In this document: positions 50,277 to 62,784 of the stretch, piece after piece | How the letters are laid out: each line of letters opens with the position of its first letter | Numbering within the stretch: position 1 is the stretch's first letter | From: Apostichopus japonicus | Lineage: Eukaryota; Echinodermata; Holothuroidea; Aspidochirotida; Stichopodidae | NCBI RefSeq assembly: GCF_037975245.1 | Contig: NC_092566.1 | Location: 684,001 to 748,000, forward strand | Length of the DNA: 64,000 nt | Reading direction: 5' to 3' | Translations under genes and position numbers: made by a program | The notes under the pieces: model-generated | Seen by the model: only the letters and a program-made list of their open reading frames with translations | The model's database searches: none | What the model was told of the DNA's origin: nothing

Positions 50277-50320
50277 TAATTACATCTGACAACAGCCTAG
50301 AGGATTAGCAGATGTAATTA
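50277..50320. repeat. 12-bp perfect inverted repeat
   Basis: taattacatctg (50277-50288) and cagatgtaatta (50309-50320) with a 20-nt spacer, about 220 bp after the pore exon. Confidence 0.75.
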
Positions 50321-53300
50321 TTTACAGAAATGGGGTCAGTTTGGGGTTGTGCAAGAAGTTTGGTTAATTAGACCATCGGTATTGATAATGTCTGTAGCGT
50401 ACATTACAATGCATATAGAGAGATAAACGGATTACAAACTGTTTGGCTAAGATTAGATTCTGTGAAGACAAGCCTGGCCAAATATCATCTTTGTACTCAG
50501 GCTGCTTCAACTATTTGCATCGTAACATCTCACAGCAGACACAAACACTTGTAAATACAATGAATGGTTAGTTTTAGTCGTGAGTGTCGTAACAGATTGT
50601 AAAATTATTAGACATTCCCTTATGTTTCAAAACAAACATTAAAACTTTACCTCATCATAGCAAATCAATGTGGTTAATGTATGTTAACTTTGTATATAAA
50701 CATCATAAAATGTATCTTGCTACTAAGTGAAACATCGTTTTGTTCAGAAATTTAAATTTGCATCATTGGTAGGAACCAATGAAATTAGCACACAGTGAAT
50801 CAGTTGGTTTAATGGAATATGCTTTAAAACCTGGTAAAGTGACCACAAATCAACAACTTTTAAAACCATTTGTGTGAATGTTCTCTTATAATTCTATTTA
50901 TTACTAGCAATTATAAAACTCATTAATTTGATGATCTTATCACACCAGTTAAGTCCCTGCTGACGTGTTTCTACATCGCTAATCGTTTTTGTATCATTAT
51001 GTCAATTATCTATGATCATTGACGTACACATACCCACATCCTTGAGATTCTCTTTATACCAACACCCAACACATCAACACTAAATGTGTTTTTTACCAGA
51101 CATATCATGTGTGATATTGAATTCCTTGTTGCTTCGTGTTTGCAATCCATTTAAACTAACTTACCTCAGGAATGTTTTCTATGAAAGCTGTCTATTAAAC
51201 ATGACACAATTAGATTTAAGTTAGCAACAATAGTTAAAAGATTTGACATCAAAGCAGACTAGGGTAGGTATAAACCACCATCGCTAATGTAAAATGCAAA
51301 AAAGGGCAAATCAGAAACTTTCCAATGTCTTCTTTCATTTATAATTTGATGATTACTGGAGTTTAGAATCAGATAGTCTCATCATCCTACGATGGGTTTG
51401 TTAAGCGTAATTACCGCCTCTTAAACATCCATCGGATGATGAAGAGGACTTGAGCGAAGAACACGGATGAAAATAGAATCGTTTGGAGGAGAAGCTGTCA
51501 GCCAGATCCGAAGATAACAAATATTTACAAACCATTCATCAAAGTACAGTGTTATGTTTAATCAGTTTTAGCTAAGAGCTACGACTGCACCACCAAAAAA
51601 CAGGCGAGAAAGAGATAGTGAATCATAATTGACAGGAAGATTGTCTTATGATTGCAGATATTCAAAAGGAGTTACAATTGTCTGTATTTCTCTAACTACA
51701 CAGGTCCCCCCCCCCCCAGTTTGCAATGGGTTTTAATTTTGTGTCTATTGACATAAATGGATATATGTGTGCATCCAGCCAGTAGACTAAACTATATGTA
51801 AATTGATTATTAATGGTTTAATCATGTTTGTATTTGTGGGGGAGGGGAGGGGTAAGAGGGTAAGGGACACAAAATTAGTAATTTTAAGAGGATTGTAAGT
51901 TAATTTTCATGGTTGGACCCATATGCAAATTCTCATTGCACCTTCTGTATAGAATTGAGAATATTGTAATTGCAAAAGAAACAGCGTTGCTATAGAAACA
52001 GTTTCCATGCATTACATTAACATATATTGCGATGCATGTCCTACATATAAGCACAGATACACACTGTGTTAGTAATATAGCTAGGAACCTTCTAATTGTT
52101 GCTTAATAATAAACCACAAAATTAGAAGAAAACCAAACAAAGAGTGACCCTTCGCCTCCATTTGTACTTAACGATGCAGCTAGAGGTAAATTATTAATCA
52201 GCCTTTTCTAGTCTTAATTAGTCCTCTAAGTACTTTCTCAGGGTCGGTTCTAATTAAAGATCTTACAAGAACGCTGGTTTTGGTTTCTGATCATTATAGT
52301 TTGCACAATGACTAGTGTAACACAAAGAAGTAGGATCAAATGAATGAAATTTAGATTAGTGAGTTTAGATAAACCAAAAGTTTCCAATTGGTTTCATCTT
52401 TGACTATCTATCAATTATTAAATTTTTGTCAAGTGTTTATCTGAAAGTGCAGCTACTTGCTTTTATCAACAATTTGTAAGTAAATATGAAATGTGATGTA
52501 TATACAATAATTAATATATATATATGTCAGAGGTCTGATGTCAGGGATAAGCAATTTATTACCAGTTAAATTCCTTTTATTTGTAAAAAATCAGAAGATT
52601 TGTCCCTCTTTGGGTCCCAGCAGGTTAACAATGTCATTGTAATTTCTCCCAATTCTCCATTATTAATGTTTGATAAAGAGCTGAAAAAAATAAATATTTA
52701 AATATTTTAGAACCCTCCAAGCAACGAACCAGACCTACTTTAAAGTTTTTTTTTTTTTCTCCCTGTAATTTTAAACAGCCTGGTGATGATGCAATGAACT
52801 TGATATATTAATAAGATTCAGTGATACAAATTCTTTTTAGTACATGTCTGCTGTTTTTATTCACTAAAAGTGCAATAACGTTAAATTTTTACCAAATCCA
52901 TTGTAATATTTCAACCTCTCATTTAGCTTTCCTTTAGCATGCACATTTGCTTTGTTATGCAAAGTTAAGTGTTTCTATAACAACAACAAACAAAAAACTA
53001 ATATTCTTCCCCTGAAACTTCCTGAAGAAATATCAATACCCACTTCAGATTTGGCTAACAAGGATGAATTATTTGTCAGCAATTTGAAGTTATAAGTCAG
53101 TGAACATTGTATGGGATAAATTTCATATCTTTCTGATAACATATCAGGATCCGAGCTTGTTTGAAGGACGAATAATGTCAGTCAGAAATGAAGTGCTTCA
53201 CGCCATGAGTATCTGCTGTATATATGCATTACTAGCATTACTTTCAATAGAAAACTAGCATTGTTATTACACTTAAACACAAGAAGCTTTTTTTTTATAA

Positions 53301-54384
53301 CTAAGTGACTACAAATAATAACTATAGTCCTCATAAAATAATTGTTTCAGGCCCATTATTCAAACTGGTAGCATCTGGTGTACAGTATATACTATTGTTT
53401 TGTAAACAAGCTTTATAAATTGAAAAACAAAATTGAAACCAAACTAGAAACAACTTTACTTACCCTAACATACCACACCAAAGCAATTGTTTATAACCCT
53501 ACAAGTAAAACACACATAATTACTGTAAAGTCTTGTTATATTTTGAATTATAATCATTGATAACTAATTTAATGCTATTCATCAATACAAGTCTGACTAA
53601 ATTGCTAATACTGTCAACATTTTCTTGGCTCAAAAAAAAATAATAAAATTAAAAGTTTTTAAAAAAAATATCTTTTGAGCCTTAGTTTAGTTTGGCTGTG
53701 TAATGCTATGAGTTGCCTACAAACACCATTCTGGCATCTTTCTTAGTCAAAGTTATTAATTTACGTTCAGTAATTGGCAAGTTTTACTAGAGTGTCATGT
53801 TTTTGTATGACATGATAACATATGGTCGTGCACAGACCGTAACCTTTGGTCGCATCACAGTTTGACAAGGAACATGTACAGAGTATTGACTAACCACAGT
53901 GCTATTCATGATATTGCTTTCATAGACTCGCATATTCAAAATATCAACCATTGCAAATGCTATTAAGTTGGTCGGTTTGTCGATACAAATTGTTTGCTCT
54001 GTCATATCTACAAACTGACGTACAATTGTCACTATCTTGGTTTGATATCTCTGCCTTTGAGAGCTCACCCTGAGTAACATACGGTAGTTACAGACAATAT
54101 ATTTACACTTGATTTGACCGTGGAAATTAGAATGAGATGTGGTTCAGGTTCACTTGTATTTTAGTTGCGTATCATTAAATTCATTTGTTGATTTCTAGTC
54201 GTAAACGTATTGCGTGAAATTAACAATCAGAGCGGAATATGTGGGATAGGAAAGATGGCAAATAGTTACATGGGAAACAAATTCTGTAAAGAGAAAATTC
54301 AATCAAAATGGTCTGTGAAAATTTATGGGGAAAAATGTTTATGTTGACAAATTTGTTCATTGTTACTTACGATTGTCTGTGACC
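50321..54384. other. intron 5, unique non-coding
   Basis: C-run at 51706-51718, G-rich patch at 51838-51870, T-run at 52747-52759. No gene. 54739-56806 is similar. Confidence 0.5.
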
Positions 54385-54508
54385 TTATTTGGTCTGTTTT
54401 TGGACCTTACTTGGTCTGTTTTGGGACCTTACTTGCTCTGTTTTGGGACCTTATTTGCTCTGTTTTGGGACCTTATTTGCTCTGTTTTGGGACCTTATTT
54501 GGGTTTTT
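54385..54508. repeat. 22-bp tandem repeat x about 5
   Basis: Copies of gaccttatttgctctgttttggg. Confidence 0.9.
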
Positions 54509-54697
54509 TTGGGAATACCAGATTTTTATTGTTCTAACCAGTCAGAGTAATTAAATAAAAGCAAACTCTCCCCTGATAACTCCCCACATTTCAAATCTTC
54601 TATCACATGCCTTAATTTTTAATATCACCAAGCATTTTATTCAGTTCAGAAGGATTTAACATATTTTACCTACGAATTCAGTTCCACAACTTCTGCT

Positions 54698-54738
54698 AAA
54701 GTATTTTGACCGCGGCAAAAGTATTTTGACCGCGGAAA
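54698..54738. repeat. 19-bp direct repeat
   Basis: aaagtattttgaccgcgg occurs twice in tandem. Confidence 0.8.
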
Positions 54739-56806
54739 TATAACACTGATGAACAAGGAACAGAAACTCACAAGCTTGTGTAATTAATTACCTATTTAAG
54801 TGCTTCAAATAATACTGCAATACTTAAATTTTTGGTTTTTCTATTACATGGATTAATGCTTATCTTATTAACTTTATTCTTAACAAACTGTATGGAAACA
54901 ATTAAACAAATTAAAACAGTTCAAGCAAACTTTGCTTCATAGGAATGCAAAGATCTTGAGAGATGCATTGTTCTTGTGGAGTATGTATTAATTAGTGTCT
55001 CTATCTCCAGCTTCAAAAAGCCTTCCCTTGATTCCTTCTAAGAAAGGGCAGTTTCATTTGAGAAGTCACTTGAAACTTTTGGTTACCACTTCAGATTTGT
55101 TTTGAAAGCAAGGTTCTAGGTATGGAGGGGTTATTGCTCCTACAGATGATGAATAACCCGGTCTTATCTCTGTCACTGTGTGTTCTGTGGTGAATAAGAA
55201 AGAAATTCTTAATACTCCAGAACTGTCATGACATAAATCCTATAAATCCACAGACTGCCAGTGATTTGTGATTAGAATTCCACTATATTTGGAATCATCT
55301 TTATACTATTCTAGTGTCTAACATGGTCTCTTAAGTACCAGTTCTTTACCATAGATGTGAATCAATGTGATATAAAAAAAAACATGAATAAAATATCACT
55401 TTGGTTAGCCTGTCCTTTGACTCAGTTTCATTTAGTTTTGTAACATGAAGTATAATGTAAATTATTCATTTCTTTCACCAAGAAAGTAATAATTTTTGTA
55501 TATTATATGTATATTACCTGCTTTATTGAATTAAATAAAATCACACATGAGATAAATCATATTTCATCCATTACTACTTAATGATGAAAATTAGGTTAAT
55601 AGATCCTCTTTGATTCTACAGTTGGATGGAAGTTGGTTATTTGGATGACCTACTTCAGTTTTTTCTTCTTGTATATATCTATATATTCTTGTGCTCCTTC
55701 AGATGCTGCCTGGATACAGATTGATATGTTATTACAATGAGTATTAATATCATAAATATCTACCCAGGTTTCTTCATTCCATCATAATACAGTGTACAAT
55801 ATATGGATCTTGTTGATAGTATCCATTAACAAAAGCTGTGTTAGCTTATTGCTGCTAATTTAACAAAATATATAGCATCTCCACCCCACCAAGTAACAGA
55901 TTTCCCATAATTCATCACCAAAAACATAATGTGATTGTGATGTTAAAGTTTACCTACTTATATATTCCAAACAGAATCTTATTGACTGATAGCATGATCC
56001 TATGTGTGGATTTATGTAATAATAAGTACGCAAACATAATGCATACGTTATTACAATATTAAGAGTATATATAGCACTTAAACATCAGGCAAAGGTGGGC
56101 ACAAAACAGTTTGGTTACATTGACTCTGTTGCTATGTATATAATGTGGAAACAAAACAATTTAGTTTTACATTGGCTATGTTGCTATGTATATATACATA
56201 TCATATTTATCAAACAAAGATTACAAACATGATGTTAAATGTCAGCGTCTGTTCTGATTGCAACACTTTTCTAAGTGAGAGATGTGTATTCACAACAGAA
56301 TTGGATCCTCCATGGACAATGTTAGGATTGATAGCATGCTATGTACACATGCATGAAATAGAACCAAAGATAACAAATATAATATCAAATATCAGCATTA
56401 ACATCAAATCGCTCTCAAACACTTATATGTCCGTGACGCAAGAATATGGGGTTCTTCATTGTGTCATCAGTGTTACCGATTGATAGCATTTCATATACAT
56501 GCAGCTATATCCAAAGGATCAATGTCACACCATAGTAAATATGAAATGAATCATGAGAAACAGTTAGCTCATTAGGTTTTATAATATTGTTCTTTCTCCA
56601 GTATACATCAAGTTCTGGCAACAAGCTGGTTATATAAAACTTGTCATCCCAGTAATGTAGTTTGTAGTAAGAAGTAAGGATATCTTGACCATCACAACCT
56701 GCGGTGGTGAAACGGTTGTCTTTCTCTTTCCAGGGTGTTTAAATTAGATAAACTTATAACTGGAAACAGGTCACTTGAAATTCAATTTTGTTTTTTACTT
56801 CCTCAG

Positions 56807-56898
56807 GCTATGTTTGCCAATTACGTGCCAGAGATGTTTGAAATGGTTGGACGCAGAAATAAATATGGAGGAACATACCAACAAGAAAGGGGCAGGAA
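56807..56898 (+). CDS. KCNMA1: BK channel alpha subunit, exon encoding end of S6 and S6-RCK1 linker
   Basis: The exon has 92 nt (30 codons plus two bases) between tttttacttcctcag and gtaagt. It reads AMFANYVPEMFEMVGRRN, then KYGGTYQQERGR. This is the cytoplasmic end of S6 and the linker that couples the gate to the gating ring. The two glutamates in PEMFE correspond to the inner-vestibule ring of Slo1 (Glu321 and Glu324) that supports high conductance, and both are conserved. The remaining aa joins g of the next exon to give Lys, restoring the family pattern [12 protein letters not shown]. Confidence 0.97.
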
Positions 56899-56974
56899 GT
56901 AAGTCTCTCGAGCAAAATAAGCTGACACTCTTAAAAAGTGGCAATCAATTTGATATGTTTAAAAAACGTTGCAC

Positions 56975-57050
56975 TGTTCCTTCACCCCTCCCCTCTCCCT
57001 CACCCCTCTCCTTTACCCTTCCCCTCTCCTTCACCCTCTCCTCCCCGACC
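56975..57050. repeat. polypyrimidine tract after the S6 exon
   Basis: ccttcacccctcccctctccctcacccctctcc…, about 75 bp, beginning about 75 bp past the donor. Confidence 0.8.
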
Positions 57051-58380
57051 CATTATTCACTTCTCAGTTCCAGCCCCAGTGCAAACGTCAAGATAATCAA
57101 GTACCTCACTATTGCTATGGGTGCTAATTGTACATAGATAACCCCTACCTGCAAGCTTCCCTATTCACAGATACACCATACTTTTATCCCAGTGTTTTAG
57201 ACAATTATAACAGCAAGTGTTGTACCTCTTTATAGCAATAGCTGCTATTGTCACTTGTGACAGTACACAGAAACCCTCACTCTTCCTTCCCACTCCCCCC
57301 TCCCGTCTTCCTAGTTATACCACACAGTCACCGATTATTTACACTATTAGCTTAGAAAGTCATTTTGGTTGTATTCTCCCATAGTGTATTTCAGAGTTGT
57401 TTGTTTGTATGCGATTCCCCTTGGTACTGTCAACGAAACTGAACCATGTAATGAGCTGTATCGTTACGTGATATTTGTTTAGTGTCAATAGGATGACCTA
57501 CATAGTTATAACAAAGAGACAGGTTGCTTTCAAAATCTGTTCAATGAAGTGAAGGTTGATGAATTGATCGGTCTTATTAGAAAATTTGTTTTTAGAAATC
57601 TAGTGCAGCTGACAAATATGTCGGTACTGTATTACTATGACATCAAATTAGATTATGAGTAGAAAACAGTAAAGTGAGATTTAAAAGGAAAACAGAAAAA
57701 AAAAACAGATTTAATCAAATACGTCAGAGACGTTATCAACAGGCCACTCAAAACCCCTACTCAACCCTCTTCCACCCCTACCCAATCGTCTTACACTCCT
57801 ATTTTAAAGACATACCAGCATAATCCAATTAAGGAGGAAGGAGCAATCCACTTTATAACAAAAGAGATAGGGGAAGGACCTATTATTCATGTACTGCTTG
57901 ACATTACAAAACAATGTATTGTGTACTATGTTGACAGCTGTGTAATGCCAGGGGGTTGAGAGGGTGGAAAATACCCGACTCCTGGACCATTAGGGGTCCG
58001 AGCCTCAGGAACTGAACACACAACTTTCAAAAGTGACAAGGTTCAATAGCATCACAAAGATTAAATGAATCTCGTTGAGCTGGTGCGATCTTTCAAGTGC
58101 TTGGTTAGCTCGCCTTAGGGGCCCCATATAATCGTTGAGCCCTGTGCTCACAAGTTAATCGTTATGGCCCCGCATGTTTGATGGTGTGAATTACGAGTGG
58201 GGGAGGGAGGGGGGGTAGGAATTAAAGGTGGAACAGAGAACCCAATCTCCTACAAATTCCTTTTCATCTACATTTCATCTAGTCAGTTGAATGACAAATT
58301 TTTCTTCTTTTTTGTAAATACTTACTCTTCACATTTTTGGCTGAATCTCATCTTTTGATATTCTCCTTGCTTCGTTACAG
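57051..58380. other. intron 6, non-coding
   Basis: A weak degenerate duplication may link 57090-57190 and 57205-57330. A GC-richer patch at 57960-58160 was not identified. Confidence 0.4.
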
Positions 58381-58491
58381 GCATATCATCGTTTGTGGAC
58401 ACATTACCTACGACAGCATCGCTAACTTTCTGAAAGATTTCCTCCACAAAGATCGAGATGATGTCAATGTTGAAATTGTCATATTTGATTG
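58381..58491 (+). CDS. KCNMA1: BK channel alpha subunit, RCK1 exon A (first Rossmann strand, Ca2+/Mg2+ residues)
   Basis: The exon has 111 nt: one base, 36 codons, two bases. The acceptor is ccttgcttcgttacag and the donor gttagt. It opens RCK1 with [17 protein letters not shown] and continues [19 protein letters not shown]. The aspartates equivalent to Asp362 and Asp367 (RCK1 Ca2+ sensing; codons at 58436 and 58451) and Glu374 (Mg2+ site; 58472-58474) are present. The last bases tg combine with c of the exon at 60883 to make Cys. The 3' end of this exon and its donor are repeated three more times at the start of the intron (separate entry), so the true donor is not certain. 58491 is chosen because it restores the family spacing VEIV-x6-PDLELEALF. 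Confidence 0.95.
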
Positions 58492-58612
58492 GTTAGTTTT
58501 CAGCTTTTTCTTGAAATTGTCATATTTGATTGGTTACTTTTCAGTTGTCGTATTTGATTGGTTAGTTTTTTCAGCTGTTTTGTGAAATTGTTATATTTGA
58601 TTGGTTATTTTT
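58468..58612. repeat. tandem copies of the RCK1 exon A 3' end and its 5' splice site
   Basis: The exon end gaaattgtcatatttgattg|gttagt is followed by copies with boundaries at 58532 (gttact), 58560 (gttagt) and 58603 (gttatt). Using 58560 would add exactly 69 nt (23 codons), stop-free, and end in the same split codon tg. Using 58532 adds 41 nt and shifts frame. 58603 adds 112 nt and crosses a stop. Units are uneven (41, 28 and 43 bp). Confidence 0.92.
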
Positions 58613-58934
58613 GTCATTTGTCATGTGGAGCACTGTCTGTTTTTTAGCATAATGGTACAGAAATACATTAAATTTGGCATACAGGGATGTTAATAGTGTA
58701 GATGTAGCATCAAAAGATCACCCTTGCTAGATTGCTATAATGTAAAAAAATTATGTGTTTTGTGCTGCAACAGTTTTCTGTTACATTATACTAAAGTACA
58801 AAGAAATGGTTGTTGGCTTCATAACAATACTACTAAATAATAATGAAATCAAGAGAATAGGTCTCCCACTCAGCAAGAGTATAATGAAGTAATGCAATTG
58901 TAGGAAACAGGTTTCAAGCATTTGAAAAGTTAAC

Positions 58935-59282
58935 CGCTATAACTTAATATTGAGGATGTCTCCAGCATTGTAAGAGTACTACATAATAATTCAATTGAAT
59001 ATACAGGTCACTGGCATTGTAAGAGTGCCATGACATAACTTTATATTGAATAGGCCTACAGCTAGGTCATTAACATTTTATAACCACAATGAAATAACTA
59101 TATATTGAAAACATAGGTCTTTGACAGTCTATGTAACCACAATGAAATAACTGTATATTGAATACATAGGATATTGACATTGTGTATCACTACAATGAAA
59201 TAACTATATATTGAATACATAGTTCATTAACATTCTATATCACCATAATGAAATAACTATATATTGAATTCATTAATCCAGT
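58935..59282. repeat. about 58-bp degenerate minisatellite
   Basis: About six copies of accacaatgaaataactatatattgaatacataggtcattgacattctatat. The left copies are more diverged. Confidence 0.88.
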
Positions 59283-60882
59283 CGGTTTAAGACAGAGGCT
59301 GCTTCAGTGTTTACAATGTAATGTAATATGTAATACATATTCATGAGATGCTCCTTAGATCCATCCTACCATCTACGGAATGTTCCTTTCAAGACACAAT
59401 AATAGACTTGGCCCTAGAGGTTACACAGCACACTTAAACATTTGATTTATTTTAATACATGGTAGAAACTTGGGTCTAGGCACAGTACATTAAAACTATT
59501 ATATATTATATTGAAGTTACAGACACTTTGCAATTACTCTGCTTAGCAAGGAGTCATAAAGAATAATATGTAAGAAATGGAGTCAGGGCTCCCAGTAAAC
59601 TCACAAGGACTTTAATGGCATTAAGAACAAGCAACTAATTGCTTTTACATCTGCAGAGACAAACACTTTAAAAAAAATTCCTTCATCTGTTGAGAAAACT
59701 TGTTGCTCTCATAGGCTAGAACATACCAGCTCTCATTAACTCCAAGCCTGCCTTTATTAGTGACTTGTCCTTCAATTCTGAAATCCTTTTACACATTCAC
59801 TTCCTGAGTTTGTAGAATGTGACCTTTCTTTTGTCATATAAGGTGGTCTTTTCTTTTCAAGACGAGATTTGTAAATTCTGTTGTGTTCAAGGCTTGCTCA
59901 AACTCAGAAGGTTATAGCAAAAAAAGATTAAATCTGATTAGAGAAATTATAAGAAATTTGAACATTCCTCCTTGTCCCTGAAACCAACTTTTCTTTATTA
60001 CACATTTCCAATACAAGGTATTAGTTACAGACTCATTTATTTTTAGGCCATGTTTGCGTGACAAAGTTTTAATTTCAATGAAAGAAGATAGATGAAGATA
60101 TACTGTCAGAGATTTTGAAAAAATTCAAGACTGCTACTTACAGTAATCTTCTGTATAATAAGCCAAAGTAATTAGTGGCAACTCCCTGATCATGCTAAAC
60201 TAGTCAGACATTTTTTTTTTGCAGTGCACATCAATACGAATCTTGTTCAGATATAAACCAAGCCAGATAATTGTCTGTACAATAGTAGTTTGGGTGCTTT
60301 TAAACAGCCTGGGCTGATTGGCTTACAGGTTTATTGACTCAGAATCAGTTTGCATTGCTGGGTCCTAGATAGGGTGTAGTGATTGACATTCTTAAAGGCA
60401 CCAATTTCGTCTTGGTTGTGAGAGTGTGCTAGTTTTGTCCGAGGAACCAAATGCACTGCTTGCTTGAAGGCATTCCCTGTTGGTTAACTAAGCAAGTGGC
60501 AATCTGTGCCTCAGCCTGCCCCTGATTTTACATGTACCAAATGCAGCATAGCTTGAAACATGCTTTATTTACTATTAATTGACCTAGACTGTACTGAAAG
60601 TACATGCAAAGCATTATACAATTATGTGAAGTTTGAAATCAGAATACAGATAAATCCGTAATGTGGATATAAAGAGATCTGGAATAGATCAGGTTGTACT
60701 GTATGAAGTTTGATGTAATAGCCTGTTTATTAAGTCTCTGTATTGCTTGGGTTTGATATTAATAATTCCATTCTTGTTGAGTGAAATTATTATTGAGTTG
60801 TTGACGTAGGAAGTGGTTTATGCTGCCAAAGCATAGGTTTATATTGCATCATTAATAATATTTGATTTTATTTCCTTTCCAG
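59283..60882. other. intron 7, unique non-coding
   Basis: Nothing recognised. Confidence 0.5.
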
Positions 60883-60988
60883 CAATACCCCTGATTTAGA
60901 ATTGGAGGCCTTGTTTAAACGACATTTCACTCAACTGACTTTTATTCAAGGGTCCGTGCTCAACTCAGTTGACTTAGAGAGAGTCCAG
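60883..60988 (+). CDS. KCNMA1: BK channel alpha subunit, RCK1 exon B
   Basis: The exon has 106 nt: one base plus 35 codons, ending in phase 0. The acceptor is tttcctttccag and the donor gtgagc. It encodes [15 protein letters not shown], then [20 protein letters not shown], closely matching Slo1 [25 protein letters not shown]. The second cytosolic Mg2+ ligand of mammalian Slo1, Glu399 in QVEF, is replaced by Thr (60938-60940) in QLTF. The splice junction VQ|LHEAD matches the fly order VKVHEADACL, supporting direct joining to the exon at 62785. Confidence 0.97.
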
Positions 60989-61211
60989 GTGAGCGAGTCT
61001 AGTCATTCAACAACTAAATATTTTGTTATCTATTCTCAACAAGTCAGTACTATATATATTTCATTCAATCGTTTTGCCAATTTCACAAATGTTGCTTTAC
61101 CCTCCTCTCACTTTGAACATTCGTAAAATGGTGTATTTTTTGTCCACTTCAAGATGTCTGGCCTACATGTAAAGGATTATTCTGAACCCATGGCATGTCA
61201 GGTGCTGTAAG

Positions 61212-62784
61212 GAGTGACTTTAGTATGGATATCCTCTTTCTTACACAGCTTCATGAAGCTGATGCCTGTCTGGTACTCTGTAATAAATACCGTAATGAGT
61301 GACTTTAGTATGGATATCCTCTTTCTTACACAGCTTCATGAAGCTGATGCCTGTCTGGTGCTACATGTAATAAATACCGTAATGAGTGACTTTAGTATGG
61401 ATATCCTCTTTCTTACACAGCTTCATGAAGCTGATGCCTGTCTGGTGCTCTGTAATAAATACCATAATGAGTGACTTTAGTATGGATATCCTCTTTCTTA
61501 CAGAGCTTCATGAAGCTGATGCCTGTCTGGTACTCTGTAATTAATACCATAATGAGTGACTTTATTATGGATATCCTCTTTCTTACACAGCTTCATGAAG
61601 CTGATGCCTGTCTGGTGCTCTGTTATAAATACCATAATGAGTGACTTTAGTATGGATATCCTCTTTCTTACACAGCTTCATGAAGCTGATGCCTGTCTGG
61701 TGCTCTGTAATAAATACTGTAATAAGTGACTTTAGTATGGATATCCTCTTTCTCACACAGCTTCATGAAGCTGATGCCTGTCTGGTACTCTGTAATAAAT
61801 ACCGTAATGAGTGACTTTAGTATGGATATCCTCTTTCTTACACAGCTTCATGAAGCTGATGCCTGTCTGGTACTCTGTAATAAATACCGTAATGAGTGAC
61901 TTTAGTATGGATATCCTCTTTCTTACACAGCTTCATGAAGCTGATGCCTGTCTGGTGCTACATGTAATAAATACCGTAATGAGTGTCTTTAGTATTGATA
62001 TCCTCTTTCTTACACAGCTTCATGAAGCTGATGCCTGTCTGGTGCTCTGTAATAAATACCATAATGAGTGTCTTTAGTATGGATATCCTCTTTCTTACAG
62101 AGCTTCATGAAGCTGATGCCTGTCTGGTACTCTGTAATAAATACCTTAATGAGTGACTTTAGTATGGATATCCTCTTTCTTACACAGCTTCATGAAGCTG
62201 ATGCCTGTCTGGTGCTCTGTAATAAATACCATAATGAGTGACTTTAGTATGGATATCCTCTTTCTTACACAGCTTCATGAAGCTGATGCCTGTCTGGTAC
62301 TCTGTAATAAATACCTTAATGAGTGACTTTAGTATGGATATCCTCTTTCTTACACAGCTTCATGAAGCTGATGCCTGTCTGGTGCTCTGTAATAAATACC
62401 GTAATGAGTGACTTTAGTATGGATATCCTCTTTCTTACACAGCTTCATGAAGCTGATGCCTGTCTGGTGCTCTGTTATAAATACCATAATGAGTGACTTT
62501 AGTATGGATTTCCTCTTTCTTACACAGCTTCATGAAGCTGATGCCTGTTTGGTGCTCTGTAATAAATACCGTAATGAGTGACTTTAGTATGGATATCCTC
62601 TTTCTTACACAGCTTCATGAAGCTGATGCCTGTCTGGTGCTACATGTAATAAATACCGTAATGAGTGACTTTAGTATGGATATCCTCTTTCTTACACAGC
62701 TTCATGAAGCTGATGCCTGTCTGGTGCTCTGTTATAAATACCATAATGAGTGACTTTAGTATGGATATCCTCTTTCTTACACAG
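61212..62784 (+). repeat. 85-bp minisatellite made of the RCK1 exon C 3' splice site and exon start
   Basis: About 18 copies, of which 16 are very close. Each unit has 33 bp of intron (gactttagtatggatatcctctttcttacacag), about 42 bp matching the exon start (14 codons, [14 protein letters not shown]), then about 10 bp (cgtaatgagt). A few units are 87 bp (ctacatgtaata variant) and two carry ttacagag instead of ttacacag. Copy acceptor boundaries include 61249, 61334, 61421 and 61506. The array abuts the true exon at 62785, which has the same upstream 33 bp. Each copy reads in exon phase to a stop (NKYRNE or NKYHNE, then TGA). Confidence 0.97.

Noticed and set aside
53787-54080. 97-codon minus-strand open frame
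   Set aside because: No domain, no splice context and AT-rich composition like the surrounding intron.
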